A DNA stretch of 64,000 nucleotides from Serripes groenlandicus (GCA_031761405.1 JASEVX010000010.1:33119784-33183783), one strand, 5' to 3'; shown: positions 1 through 11,392, numbered from the stretch's first letter. Notes: generated by a model not told the origin, from the sequence alone. Translations and numbers: made by a program.

Positions 1-286
1 TGCCACAAATTTGTTGTATGTGGAAAAAAGAGAAGTGGGATTGTCAGTGGTGATTTATGAAAGATTATTAGAGCTCATCATGGCTATTTGTCTCTTGTCA
101 CTGTCTACTCTGGGTCACAGAGGACTGGGGGAAATGAAGGTCTTACACAGGCCTATATACATTAGGAAGAGTTTACTGGTCCCATAGTATCTTCATTAGC
201 ACTCAAATTTAACCCTTTGTTGTGGGTACTCAAAATCAGTGTGCATTTGAGTGGTACAATATAGTGTTTGGAGGATAAACAAGGAT

Positions 287-516
287 TTAACCCTTTCCCT
301 CATATAGACGCTTTCTGACGCCTCTGCAGCAGACAGCTTTTTGAAAACATAGTGACAAAAGAAGAAATTGCTGAAAACGAGCAATTTCTCCTCTTGACAC
401 AATGTTTTCCACTTTAAGTTACAGGTTATACATTCAATTATAGAGATTTTCCATTTTTTGACAAAATATGTTCAAAGTCGTCTGCTGCAGAATTGTCGTA
501 TGAGGGAAAGGGTTAA
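287..516 (+). mobile_element. TTAA foldback MITE, full length
   Basis: 230 bp from TTAACCCTTTCCCTCATA to GTATGAGGGAAAGGGTTAA. Both halves contain the CTGCAGCAGACG / CGTCTGCTGCAG pair, and the centre a hairpin (GAAATTGCTGAAAACGAGCAATTTC). The TTAA at each end with CCC...GGG termini is what piggyBac-type transposases leave, so it is probably a piggyBac-mobilised MITE (inference). This copy serves as the type description; other entries note only differences. Confidence 0.9.
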
Positions 517-860
517 AGCATGCAGACAATCACTTTGACACGTCTGCAGCTGAAAACTTGAGAAAAAATTCCTCATAATTTGCATGTTCTTCTTTGGCTT
601 GTTTTTCAACTGCATTCAATAATAATACTTTCACCTATAGACCTTTTCCTTATTTTTGCCATGATGTTTTCAAAGTCATATGCTGCAGATTTGTTATACA
701 TTGGAAAGCTCGTTTTAAGAATATGACATGCGCCCTGTATCTGGACCTCTGGTTTTCTTACAAACTGTTTATTCTGGTCTTCTGATAGGCAGGCTTCCCT
801 TTAGCAAGAGTTTTGAGATGTCCAATCTGAAAACTGAACATCTTCATCAAACTGCATCAA
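517..860. other. No recognisable feature
   Basis: Diverged MITE-like pieces (GACACGTCTGCAGCTG, GTCATATGCTGCAGATTTG) but no full element or gene. Confidence 0.5.
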
Positions 861-863
861 TTG

Positions 864-1189
864 CAATCTGATCTGGGCAAGCCATGATTATAGTTTTCAT
901 GTACAGACAGGATTGTCCTATGGAAGATTGCATCAAGTACAATCTGATCTGGGCAAGCAATGATTACAGTTTTCACAGACAGGATTGTCCTATGGAAGAT
1001 TGCATCAAGTACAATCTGATCTGGGCAAGCAATGATTACAGTTTTCACAGACAGGATTGTCCTATGGAAGATTGCATCAAGTACAATCTGATCTGGGCAA
1101 GCAATGATTACAGTTTTCACAGACAGGATTGTCCTATGGAAGATTGCATCAAGTACAATCTGATCTGGGCAAGCCATGATTACAGTTTT
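864..1189. repeat. 72-bp tandem array, left part
   Basis: About four and a half copies of a 72-bp unit (TGATTACAGTTTTCACAGAC... GGGCAAGCAA). The period is exact between 961 and 1033 and onward. Because 72 is a multiple of three and the unit lacks stops, it stays open on both strands, which creates misleading open frames. The array resumes at 7823, so the intervening DIRS element split it. Confidence 0.93.
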
Positions 1190-1207
1190 TATGTCAAAAA
1201 TACATTA

Positions 1208-1355
1208 CCAGTCATTTAATACCTGATATATAATCTCTACACCCTTAATTCATCCAGAAAAAGAACTCGCCTTGCGTATTCCTCACGTATATGTGATATA
1301 CACGGTTGCCCGTAAGAGAGGGCAAGCACGTGATATCTTGTCACTTTTAATTTCT
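1208..1355 (+). repeat. DIRS left inverted terminal repeat
   Basis: From ACCAGTCATTTAATACC to the CACTTTTAATTTC stretch. Reading the right end (7631-7776) on the opposite strand gives the same sequence, with no mismatch I can find across the first ~134 bases. It contains short internal palindromes (GTATATGTGATATAC, TTGCCCGTAAGAGAGGGCAA). Confidence 0.93.
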
Positions 1356-1833
1356 GGATCCACCAGCTAGACAGCTAAGAATTTACACATTATTTTCTAA
1401 TTATTCTTTTCTTGGCTTTTTAAGGCTTATTGCCTTATTTAGTTGTTCATTCAGTTAGGAAACTGCATTAACAGATATTCAACTGCATTTAAAGTTAAAT
1501 TATTGTTGTAATTGCTTGTTTTTGTAGGCGACAGCTAGCTGAAAAGCTCGAGGTGGTTACCCCACCCATTATTTTCAGTTAATGTCTTCGGGTGCGGAAC
1601 GTAATTGAGTTCAAGACTTAAAGTTAAACGATGAGTTCCCAATCCCGTTATAGATTATACTTATGATGTTTGTTGTACTTACATGTAATTATAACATAGA
1701 CAAAAATTTTGTTTATAGATTATATACGTTCCGGGTTGTCACTCGGGTAGAAAAATAAAAAGTAGAAAAAAAATTTAAATTTTTTTTTTGGTTTTATTGT
1801 TGTGTTCTTTTCGTATATATTTGTATCATAAAT

Positions 1834-2323
1834 ATGTCACTTAGAGGTGAACGGAGGCGTGGCTCGTGTGGTCATGCTGTGGACGCATGGGACACGCATC
1901 CGAACTGTGTGGTTTGCTCAAAGGGCACACAGCTTTCACCGTGCGAGTACTGCTCTTCTTGGACTGTTTCTATTTGGAAACGGGCTGGGAAGGGTAAGAC
2001 TAGCAAAAGCAGGAAGGGTAAGAGTGCCCCTAAAAAAGGCGTCTCTGATATCTTCGAGTGAAGCGGAGTTCGAGGGGTTCTCCCAATCGGACTCCGCGAC
2101 CGTGTTGAGTGGTTCAAAGGTTAAGGCTGTACCTTCTCCACTTAACACAAACGCACCTCCTAGTCTAGCTAGAGACGAAGAGGAGCGTGTTAAGGTAGCT
2201 TTGGATGCGCGTTGTTCTGTCGGGAAACTAAAGCCTTCGGGCCTGATACCGTATAGAAACAAGGTAGAGAGTGCTCAAAGAGATAGGAAGGCCGGTAGGG
2301 TCGCTGGAGTCATCTGCACTTGA
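1834..2323 (+). pseudogene. DIRS gag-like ORF1, frameshifted
   Basis: It starts MSLRGERRRGSCGHAVDAW and includes DTHPNCVVCSKGTQLSPCEYC, a Cys/His cluster typical of the N terminus of DIRS gag-like proteins, followed by a lysine-rich stretch (GKTSKSRKGKSAPKKG). The first frame stops at 2061; the continuation SSEAEFEGFSQSDSAT... is in another frame up to 2323, so at least one indel separates them. The protein presumably bound element RNA. The assignment rests on architecture and the zinc-binding-like motif. Confidence 0.65.
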
Positions 2324-2397
2324 ACCGCATTATCTGTCGCCTGGTGTTGCTTAACCAACACCACACTCTGAGCTACAGCAGTCTTCGGACGGCTGCA

Positions 2398-4260
2398 GAG
2401 TGCCGGATTACAATGTCTGCGGACAAAGTTTTCCGGAGACTTATGGTAGAACAGCCTCACAACTGCCTATCCCTAGTCAACCGGGTTTTGCTGGTGCTGG
2501 AAAGCAAAACCCATATGCCGTGGCGCGACAGGTCCCCGGGCAACCGGGGCGTCATCTAGCGATGACGCGACCTGTCACCGGTCAGTCATTTAGCCATGAC
2601 ACGACCGGGCCAGTCAGTCAATTTGCCATGACTAGACAAGGTAGTCATTCACTTAGCGGTGAAATGACAGGGCTGCAGTCGAATAGCTACGACGCGGCCA
2701 GGCAGACGGTCACTCATTTAAATATGACGCGACCAGGCAGACACTCATTTCACTATGACGTGGCTAGCCAATCAGTCTCGCATGTAGCCATGTCTAGACA
2801 AGGTAAACAGGCAGACACTCATTTCACGATGACGTGGCTAGCCAATCAGTCTCGCATGTAGCCATGTCTAGACAAGGTGTGGATCAATCATTTAACTATG
2901 ATACGACCAACCTACTGGTCACGCAGGTGAACATGACGCGGCAAGGAGATAGTCAATCATTTGGTAATGACGCGGCTAGTCTACCTGTCGGTTATGAAAA
3001 CATCGCACGACCAGGCAGTCCGTCATTTGGCAATGACGCGGCTAGCCAGCCAGTCGCTTATGTAAACATGGCGCGACCAGCCAATCGGTCACGCATGTGA
3101 ACATGACACGATCAGGCAGTAGTCAGTCATTTGGTAATGATATGGCTAGCTTGCCTGTCGGTTATGTAAACAGCGCACGACCAGGCAGTCTACCATTTGG
3201 CAATGACACGACTAGCCAGCCAGTCGCTTATGTTAACATGGCGCGACCGGGCACGGGCTCTGTACTGGCTGACCGAATTGATACTGTTATCATTCTATCT
3301 CAGGTCAACAACAGAGTGGTGTTATGAATATTCAGAGTAGGTTAGCACCGAACTCTAATATTCAGCCGTATAGCTCCGAGTACGGGAATTACCGGTCGGA
3401 GAAATCCTTCCGTTCCCCAAAGGGAGCTGTGCACTTCATTAAAGAGTGCCGGATTACGATGTCTGCGGACAAAGTTTTCCGGAGACTTTCGGTAGAGCAG
3501 CCTCACAACTACCTATCCCTAGTCAACCGGGTTTTGCTGGTGCTGGAAAGCAAGACCCATATGCCATATGCCGTGGCGCGACAGGTCCCCGGGCAACCGG
3601 GGCGTCTTCTAGCGATGACGCGACCTGTCACCGGTCAGTCATGTAGCCATGACACGACCGGGCCAGTCAGTCAAATTGCCATGACTAGACAAGGTAGTCA
3701 TTCACTTAGCGGTGATATGACAGGGCTGCAATCGAATAGCTACGACGCGGCCAGGCAAACGGTCACTCATTTAAATATGACGCTACCAGGCAGTCACTCA
3801 TTTCACGATGACGTGGCTAGCCAATCAGTCACGCATGTAGCCATGTCGAGACAAGGTTTGGATCAATCATTTAACTATGATACGACCAACCAACCAGTCA
3901 CGCAGGTGAACATGACGCGGCAGGGAGATAGTCAGTCATTTGGTAATGACGGGGCTAGGCTACCTGTAGGTTATGAAAACATCTCACGACCAGCCAGTCG
4001 GTCATTTGTTAATGACGCAACTAGCCAGCCAATTGCTTAGGCAAACATGGCGCGTCCAGGCACGAGCTCTGTACTGAGTGACCGGATTGATACAAATTAT
4101 CATTCCATAACGGGTCAACAACAGAGTGGGTGCACGAATAATCAGAGTATAGGTTACGGACCGACCTCTATTATTCACCCGTCTGGCTCCGGGTATGGGA
4201 ATTTTCGTGCAGAGAGATCCTTTCAATCCCCAAGGGAACTGTGTACATCTCTAAGATAAC
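2398..4260 (+). pseudogene. DIRS gag repetitive region, internally duplicated
   Basis: The block beginning GAGTGCCGGATTACAATG at 2398 recurs at 3444, giving two diverged head-to-tail copies of about 1.05 and 0.8 kb. Within each are degenerate ~60-66-bp repeats encoding variants of SFGNDAASQPVAYVNMARPG and SHDTTGPVSQ-like segments. Open stretches change frame at about 2834, 3097 and 3324, showing several indels. The second copy has lost part of the repeat. I do not recognise this low-complexity domain outside the element. Confidence 0.6.
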
Positions 4261-4619
4261 ACTTTTCCCCAATTACCTTCCACCGGTCCATTCAATGGAA
4301 CCGGTCGGAAATAGACGGGATTTCCAAACCTACCGAGAGCATCAAAAACCCAACGTTTTTTGGGATATCGAGGCATTCGGAGGGACATCTATTTAATAGA
4401 CAGTCATTGGAAAGGCAATCCCTGGAACAGAATACGTTAGCGCATTCTGATAAAGGGAGGGCTAAGCCGTCCCACAAAGGGGGAGAACCTCTCTATGGTC
4501 ATCCCATTACCAAGGGGCTAAGAATCGGCAGCCTTCTAAATAAAGCACAACCCCTAGGCCTCAACCCTGGGGATGCGCACCTTTCTATGATCGTCCCAAG
4601 GCCGGAGATTACAGTCGGG

Positions 4620-5103
4620 TCCGCCTGTTGTTTTCATAGAGGAATGGGAAAGTGTCACAGAGGATCATTGGATCTTATCTGTGATACAGGAAGGGTATCC
4701 AATTCCCTTCATTTCTTCTCCTCTGACAAGCGTGCCTATCGACATGTCGTCACGTCATTCGGCCGTGTCAAAAGTGATTTCATCACGTCTTCTGTAAAAG
4801 AAGGCCATAGAGAGGGTTTTCAACCCCAATTATCGGGGTTTGATACAACCATCTTTTCCTCGTCCCGAAGGAAGACGATCGGTGGAGACCGGTTATAGAT
4901 TTATCAGCTCTAAATCTATTGATTCCGGTCGAGAAGTTTAAATGGAGTCGACCCACTCCATCCAAATAACTATTTGGGAAGGCGACTGGGCGGTCTCTCT
5001 AGACCTCACAGACACCTATTACCACATTCCAATCGCTCCCTCGTCGAGGAAGTACTTTCGTTTTGTGGTAAATGACAAGGAACAGAGGATATTCACTATG
5101 TGA
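4620..5103 (+). pseudogene. DIRS reverse transcriptase relic
   Basis: Three pieces in different frames. 4633-4795 includes ESVTEDHWILSVIQEGY. 4892-4942 includes VIDLSALNLLIPVEKFK. 4942-5103 includes VSLDLTDTYYHIPIAPSSRK followed by FRFVV, then a TGA. These correspond to the N-terminal fingers and palm (motif A, LDLTDAYYHIPI-type) of DIRS and Ty3-like reverse transcriptases. Frameshifts separate the pieces, and I could not read a convincing catalytic YxDD motif downstream. Not functional. Confidence 0.82.
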
Positions 5104-6900
5104 ACTCTGAGACAGGGAGGTCAAGACCATCTCATACGTGAGCTCGGCCCCGACGGTTGATTCCATGCGATCTCATTCTTCTTCGGAAAAGGGATCTATG
5201 TCAAGGGATCAATTCCTCGGTCATAACTCTAATTCAGAGCACTTCGGAAAAGGGATAATTCCTCGGTCGTGACTCCTTCATAAGTTCTAATGTGGAGTCG
5301 AACACTGACCTTCCGGTTCAGAACCGGCTATAGGCAATCCTCTTGTCGTCGGTGAAACCCAAGACCCAGTCTTGTCTGACGAATAAGATACATATCGGGA
5401 TCAGTGCCCCATATGATGATGAAACAGTTTAGATCTAGACTCTAAATAATTATCATTGGCGGAAGGTTACTGCTTTCATTGCGTCCATAAGGCATTTCGG
5501 CGTATGCGGCGACATCGTTTACACAGGGACAGAAACGTACAGCGACTTCTGCACGGGCGTTCTTGGAACCCCAACCTGTGAAGACGCAAATAGACAGGCT
5601 AAGTTCGAGCCTAGCGTTACGGGAACTAGCTAAGTTGGCATACAACCAAGTAGAGCACTGTCCCTAATCCGCAGCTATAGGGAAGCACTCCTCTCTATTA
5701 AATCTTCTAACAAAGAATGATATAGAGTGGGTATCAACCTTCCATTCGGGCTTGATACAACTGTTTTTCTTCCTGTTTCTAAGAAGACAGACAGTGAAAA
5801 CCGGTAGTAGACGTTTCGACTCAGTTCGCGTCTAGTACGGCCGTGTAGTAGAATGGAACGTCCGTTTCACCAAGATCATAATCCGGAACGGCGGTCTGGG
5901 CGAGTTGTTAGACCTAACAAACGCCTAATACACGTATCGTGTGCCTTGTCATCGAGGAGTTACAGTTCGATTACCTGCGTTCGGAATTATTTCCCAAAAC
6001 AGGCAAATCGGATCTAATTCCCTCGAGAATCCGATTCGTTTTCTGGTTCGGGATCAGTAAGTACGGGAAACAGCCCGATACATGCTTCACACCACACCCG
6101 AATTGTTTACAGATATCGGGGCAGTGCGTTACAGCCTACGGCATGTTATTATATAGAGTAGACAACTTCATATACTACTCATTCGGCAGCAATCGGAATA
6201 CGTCGGGGATGAATACTTACGGAATTACCCGAGAAGTTCCGATTGATTCCGCAGTGGAATAATAATAAACAACTTCCGGTCTCAGTTTCACTGGCTGAAG
6301 GTGTAAAATGATAATAGAAACACATCACTGGCTGAATGACCGTGGTTATACGTCATGCTGGCCTGTCTCTCGACATAACCGTTACATCTTCCTTAGAAAT
6401 AGACAGTTCTTACCGATTGATGTTATTAAGGTAGGTCAATCTCTCTGAACGTTCGTCGGAAACTACCGCTTCTTAAATTAGTAACTGAGACTTATAAATT
6501 CGTCTTATTTGACGAACACAAGCAGGGAAGTGAGTTCTTTACTGTCATTAGAAACTAATTTCATTAGGTTTCACAGCCTGATGGTTAGAATTAGAAAAAC
6601 CCATTGTAGGAGTTTAACTCCAAAATAGGATTTGTCTTGCCTCCTCTGGTCGCTTACAAGAGCTCCATACGAACCTCTTGAATCGACGTCTTTACTTATA
6701 AAACCGTCTTTTTATTAGCTTTCGCTACAGCTCTTCGAAGGAGCAATTCAAACGCTCTGTCTGTAGAAACCGGGAATGTCAGATTCAATGAATATGATGG
6801 CCTCTTTACACTACTGGGTCAACCAGGGTTTCTGGCTAAGAACCAGTTACCGTCGGTCCTTCCTGATCCGATTCAGTTCCTAGTCATTCTGCGAGCTGTG
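5104..6900 (+). pseudogene. Degenerate DIRS pol interior (RT end / RNase H region expected)
   Basis: By position this should hold the rest of RT, RNase H and sometimes a methylase-like domain. I see only short open stretches with no motif I can defend, including one of 107 codons at 5939-6262. GC content is raised relative to the flanking introns, consistent with former coding sequence. Confidence 0.45.
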
Positions 6901-7019
6901 GTCCTTCGGATTCCGACAGATACATTGTCCTGTCAGAGCTCTTAAATATTAACTTAAGAGAGTTAAGGGGAATAGGGGTTGGAGAAGGAGGTTATTTCTC
7001 CCCCTTATAGGTCGTAATA

Positions 7020-7304
7020 TATATCAGCAGCTTCTTTTCTCGCTGGATATCCATTACAATTAAATTAGCGTACGAAGATTAACCTAGTCGAGATCTTCCT
7101 TTTCTGCGGATACGCCCGCATGAAGTTAGGGCTCTTTCGGCAAGTTGGGCTTTTTCGAACAATAATTCCCTTGAAGAATTCTTCGCGCGGCAGTTCGGAA
7201 AACTCAGTCAAGTTATTCATCTTTCTACTTGCGTTCTATGTCTAGTCAGACAGAACTTGTACTCCCTGGGCCCTTTGGTTGCGTCTCAGCGAGTTGTCCG
7301 CTAA
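7020..7304 (+). pseudogene. DIRS tyrosine recombinase C-terminal relic
   Basis: In one frame the translation reads SRWISITIKLAYED, a stop, then RPHEVRALSASWAF and on to SLGPLVASQRVVR before TAA at 7302. HEVRALSASWA is the H-x-x-R box with following SW that characterises DIRS tyrosine recombinases. The in-frame stop and poor match after SWAFSNN mean it is inactive. This confirms the element as DIRS-type rather than LTR- or integrase-bearing. Confidence 0.82.
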
Positions 7305-7485
7305 ATTACTCCCAACATATCAATGAAGTGAACACTGATTGAAATTATCAATCCCTGCTCTTACCATATATACTGTTGGGTTCATAGTACTTTGTAAATA
7401 AATTAGAAAATAATACACTACAAGGTGCTGCTACCTGGAACGACAGTAAGTATTGGCCGAACCTCCCGTCCGATGCTACAAAGTC

Positions 7486-7581
7486 ATCAGGTATTAAATG
7501 ACTGGTAATGTATTTTTGACATAAAAATGAAGTTTTTTAAAGTAAAACATATTTTTATTAGAAAATACTTACCAGTCATTT
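7486..7581. repeat. DIRS internal complementary region (circle junction template)
   Basis: 7486-7526 is the reverse complement of the left outer end (about 1190-1230) and 7527-7581 is the reverse complement of the right outer end (about 7768-7822), directly abutting. In DIRS elements this region is thought to align the two ends of the RNA for circularisation. Both halves match their templates base for base as far as I can read. Confidence 0.9.
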
Positions 7582-7630
7582 ATAGAGTCCCGCCTCCCAT
7601 CCCCGCGTCGTCACCCAACACTTAATGTTG

Positions 7631-7776
7631 AAATAAAAGTGGCAAGATATCACGTGCTTGCCCTCTCTTACGGGCAACCGTGTATATCACATATACGTGA
7701 GGAATACGCAAGGCGAGTTCTTTTTCTGGATGAATTAAGGGTGTAGAGATTATATATCAGGTATTAAATGACTGGT
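7631..7776 (-). repeat. DIRS right inverted terminal repeat
   Basis: Reverse complement of the left repeat at 1208-1355. Outside it the right end carries a further unique stretch (7777-7822) that is represented again in the internal complementary region. Confidence 0.93.
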
Positions 7777-7822
7777 AAGTATTTTCTAATAAAAATATGT
7801 TTTACTTTAAAAAACTTCATTT

Positions 7823-8085
7823 TCACAGAAAGGATTGTCCTATGAAAGATTGCATCAAGTACAATCTGATCTTGTCAAGCCATGATTACAGTTTTCACAG
7901 AAAGGATTGTCCTATGGAAGATTGCATCAAGTACAATCTGATCTGGGCAAGCCATGATTACAGTTTTCACACAAAGGATTGTCCTATGAAAGATTGCATC
8001 AAGTACAATCTGATCTGGGCAAGCCATGATTACAGTTTTCACAGAAAGGATTATCCTATGGAAGATTGCCTCTGTACAGTCTGAT
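7823..8085. repeat. 72-bp tandem array, right part
   Basis: Continuation of the same 72-bp unit (CACAGAAAGGATTGTCC...), about three and a half copies, slightly more diverged (CTTGTCAAGC in one unit, AAAGGATTATCC in another). It continues the array broken at 1189/1190 with no obvious target-site duplication. Confidence 0.92.
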
Positions 8086-8239
8086 CAGGATCTTCTCTGT
8101 TCACAATCTGAGTCATACAAGCATTCTTGGGTAGGAGCATCTGCATGGAAAACGTCTTTGACCGAAAACTCTTATCGAAACGTTTGCAGTGTCATCATTA
8201 TTACAGTTAATTTCAAAACATCCTGAGACTTCACCTTAA

Positions 8240-8324
8240 TATATAGTGATCTAGTTGTCAAGCTCCCGCCTCAGGTGTGGCAGGTCACACTGGTTTGATC
8301 CCTGGCCCGGTCATACCAAAGACT
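8240..8324 (+). mobile_element. SINE head fragment
   Basis: CTCCCGCCTCAGGTGTGGCAGG, CTGGTTTGATCCCTGGCCC and CATACCAAAGACTTTAA; the rest is replaced by a TTAA MITE. Confidence 0.65.
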
Positions 8325-8452
8325 TTAACACTTTCCCTCATATAGACGCTTTCTAACAACTCTGCAGCAGATGGCTATATGAAAACATAGTGACAATAGA
8401 AGAAATTGCACAAAACGTGCAATTTCTCCTTTTGACACAATGTTTTCCATAT
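8325..8452 (+). mobile_element. TTAA foldback MITE, 3'-truncated
   Basis: Begins TTAACACTTTCCCTCATATAG, with GCAC/GTGC stem, and breaks off into an A-rich tract after the central hairpin. It abuts a tRNA-related SINE fragment at 8240-8324. Confidence 0.8.
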
Positions 8453-9045
8453 AAAAACAAAAACAAACAAAACTACCTGAAGGCCTTTAGGGTTTGTTTT
8501 TGTGTGACAATTTGGCTCATTTGTATTTGTATTTTTGGTCCAAAGCTTGTCAGAGATGATTTATGAAAGATAATGGTACCACTTCATGGTTTTATGACAG
8601 CTATTTGTCTCTTGTCATTGTCAGCTCCGTCCTCAGTACACACATGGTTGAGTGAGGGGAGATTTTATAGTGTATTTCCTTTGGACAAAAATTCGGAAAG
8701 AGAAAATAACCATTTCTTAATTAACCCTTTCCATCATACAACAAATTAGCAGCTTATGACTGAAATCATATTGGCCAAATTATTGAAAATATCTATAACG
8801 GAAAGTTTAAATAAATCATTGAAAAAGGGTTGAAAACATTGTAGCAAAAGGTGAAATTGCTCATTATGCAAGTAGTTACAATGAGTGATTGCCCTTGTTA
8901 AAGAAAATTGACCATTGTAAGAGTTGAATCATAAACTAATTACCAATTATTTCATAATTTCAGACTTGTCCAAATTGAATGAAAATTATGGAAATTCTTG
9001 ATTAAAACATTATATAAGTAATTTCATCTAAAGATTTTTTTTCTT

Positions 9046-9274
9046 TTAACCCATTCCCTCATACGACAATTCTGCAGCAGATGACTTTGAACATATTTTG
9101 TCAAAAGATGGAAAATCTCTATAATTGAATGGATAACCTATGACTTAAAGTGGAAAACATTGTGGCAAAAGGAGAAATGGCTTGTTTTGAGCAATTTCTT
9201 CTTTTGTCACTATGTTTTCAAAAAGCCGTCTGCTACAAAGGCGTCAGAAAGCGTCTATATGAGGGAAATGGTAA
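9046..9274 (-). mobile_element. TTAA foldback MITE, full length, reverse
   Basis: TTAACCCATTCCCTCATACG to GAGGGAAATGGTAAA; the central stem is partly decayed (ATGGCTTGTTTTGAGCAAT). Confidence 0.85.
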
Positions 9275-9499
9275 AGCAACTTGCCTCCATTTCCCCACAA
9301 TATTTTCATTTGAAGTCATCTGCTCTCAATCAAATCAGAATGTGGCTGTATATATATATATTAATGAAACGACATTGATGTTTTCAGCTGAGATTTGACG
9401 GAAGGTTATATAGCAAATAACCACTGATGTACAATCAGTGAATCTAAATATGGGTGAGGAAACAGGACTTTTCCAGACAATATCTTTCTTATTAAGCTA

Positions 9500-9605
9500 T
9501 CAAACCCTATTGTGTGGGTACTTAAAAGAATCACATCCGCAAGACTATTCTTTTGAGTACCCACACTATAGAGTTTAGAGGTAGAATTAGGAGAATTTGC
9601 CCCTC
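9500..9605. mobile_element. GTGGGTACTCAAAAGA foldback MITE
   Basis: AAACCCTATTGTGTGGGTAC and TTTTGAGTACCCACACTATA form an inverted pair. Relatives occur at 192-285, 9980-10045, 12860-12945, 33660-33755 and 61960-62055. Confidence 0.65.
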
Positions 9606-10619
9606 ATCTACAGCTCTGACAATCTTGTATGTGATACAAACAGGGTGTAATGTTACAGTACAGTTTGATGCTGTATTGAGATTCCAATATTATTTATTGA
9701 TCTAACACTTATCTTAAGGTCAATATTATTTATTGATTTAACGCTTATCTTAAGGTCAATAGTATTTAGGGTCTTTAAGTACATTGGCATGGGATATCAA
9801 GATACTGGATTCTCTGTGAATTAGTGCAATTTGTGAACTTGGTTTGGTCAGTTGGTGGAACTTTGGATTCATGATTTGGTATCAGAGGACCAAAAAAGCA
9901 GGGGTAAACAGCTCTTTTCCCCACAATGATGTCAATATATCTCTAACAATCCACCCAAACCTGATGATATGGTTACTAAAAATAAACGCCTTATTGAGAG
10001 GATTCTTTTGAGTACCCCCACATTATAGGATCAGAAGCTCAAATAAGGATTTTATACATGTTAAACGCCCCTTAACTTGAGCTCCGATTTAATATTTCTG
10101 TTAGGTATAACACAACACTGTTTGGGCTGTCAAAATATTGTTATTCTTCTTTTCTTTCGTTCACAGAGATTTTCAATAATTTATCACGATCACGGTCAGT
10201 TCATTTATAGAACCAATGGGTTTAACTTCCGAGCTAAGAGAACACTTTTAAACTGCATGATTCTGACACACTTGCAGATTGTCTTTTGAAAACATTGTGA
10301 CAAAAGGAGAAAATGCTCATAAAGAGAAATTACTCATTTTCACACAATATTTTCAACTTTATTGTATAATTATGTTTTAATATAAAGATGTATTTGTTTT
10401 CAAAGTTAAAGCAGATTTGTTGGTACATCTGAAAGGGTTAAAGTCGAGAGAGAGAAAAATGCAGTGATAGTCGATTAGATTATGAAATACAAGCATTGGG
10501 TTTCATATATCTGTAAACCATGCATTATATAACACTATTCAGCGTTCTATAGATAAGGGGCGTTTTTCACATTCTAAAATCCTTATTTAACATTGGAATG
10601 AATGTATATTGTTTTTTAT

Positions 10620-10800
10620 GGCGCATCGACAGTAAATCGACAGCGCGCAATTAAATTAAATTATTCATGATCCCTGGGTAAACATTTATTAACCAGTACT
10701 AGGCTAGAAAATGTGCCTTGCCCAAGGGCACTCCGCCATGACCGTAGTGCCGCAACTGGGGGAAATCCCCGACGCTAACCACTCGACCACAGCGGATTCC
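10620..10800 (-). mobile_element. tRNA-derived SINE, reverse
   Basis: On the minus strand: GAATCCGCTGTGGTCGAGTGG head, GCCCTTGGGCAAGGCACATT and CTAGCCTAGTACTGGTT body. The head resembles a Leu/Ser-type tRNA. Confidence 0.78.
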
Positions 10801-10847
10801 TTGGTTTGATTGGATGATACAAGAGATATTATGAGATATTATGACAC

Positions 10848-10862
10848 ACACACACACACACA
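10848..10862. repeat. Short (AC)n microsatellite
   Basis: ACACACACACACACA; no feature attached. Confidence 0.85.
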
Positions 10863-10948
10863 TGCCTCCTTATCTGAACTTCTAACTATTCAACAAAATG
10901 TTGACATGTCAGACTGATTCTAATTGTTTGACTGATAACCGTATTGTT

Positions 10949-11182
10949 GTAATCCCTTTCCCTCATACGACAATTCTGCAGCAGACGACTGAACATATTT
11001 TGTCAAAAAAATTAGAAAATCTCTATAATTAAATGGATAACCTATGACTAAAAGTGGAAAACATTGTGGCTAAAGGAGAAATTGCTCGTTTTGAGCAACT
11101 TTTTCTTTTGTCACTATTTTTCAAAAAGCCGTCTGCTGCAGAGGCGTCAGAAAGCGTCTTTATGAGTGAGGATAAGGGTTAA
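10949..11182 (-). mobile_element. TTAA foldback MITE, full length, reverse
   Basis: Left end mutated (GTAATCCC); right end AAGGGTTAA shares its TTAA with the next MITE. The central stem is of the GCTC/GAGC version. Confidence 0.85.
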
Positions 11183-11392
11183 CCCTTTCGAACTTACAAT
11201 AAATATGCAGCAGTCGACTTAAAACACATCTTGTCAAAGATGAAAAATCTCTATAAATGAAAGAATAATTATTGAATAATAAAAGTAGAAAACATTGTTC
11301 CAAAAAGGAGAAATTTCCAGTTTGCCACAATGTTTTTAAAGGTCGTCTGCTGCAGAGGTGTTAGAAAGCGTCTGTATTTGGAAAAGGGTTAA
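11179..11392. mobile_element. TTAA MITE, diverged subfamily, abutting the previous copy
   Basis: TTAACCCTTTCGAACTTAC to GGAAAAGGGTTAA; a subfamily reading ACAATAAATATGCAGCAG at its start. Shares the single TTAA at 11179-11182. Confidence 0.75.

Larger units (their letters stand above)
1190..7822 (+). mobile_element. DIRS-like tyrosine-recombinase retroelement, coding-defective
   Basis: A 6.6-kb element with inverted terminal repeats (1208-1355 and 7631-7776) and an internal complementary region (7486-7581) that is the reverse complement of the left end joined to the right end. This is the diagnostic architecture of DIRS1-group elements, which replicate through a circle and integrate with a tyrosine recombinase, without target-site duplication. 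In order it holds a gag-like frame with a cysteine/histidine region, a long repetitive gag segment, RT relics and a recombinase relic. All genes are broken by frameshifts and stops, while the terminal structures are intact. Confidence 0.88.

Noticed and set aside
287..516. Long terminal repeats or a retroviral origin for the TTAACCC...GGGTTAA units
   Set aside because: The ends are inverted rather than direct, the unit is 230 bp, and it folds back on itself; this is a MITE pattern.
857..1219. Open frames of about 110 codons on both strands
   Set aside because: They arise because the 72-bp tandem unit is a multiple of three and free of stops; no coding features, and the same happens at 7797-8084.
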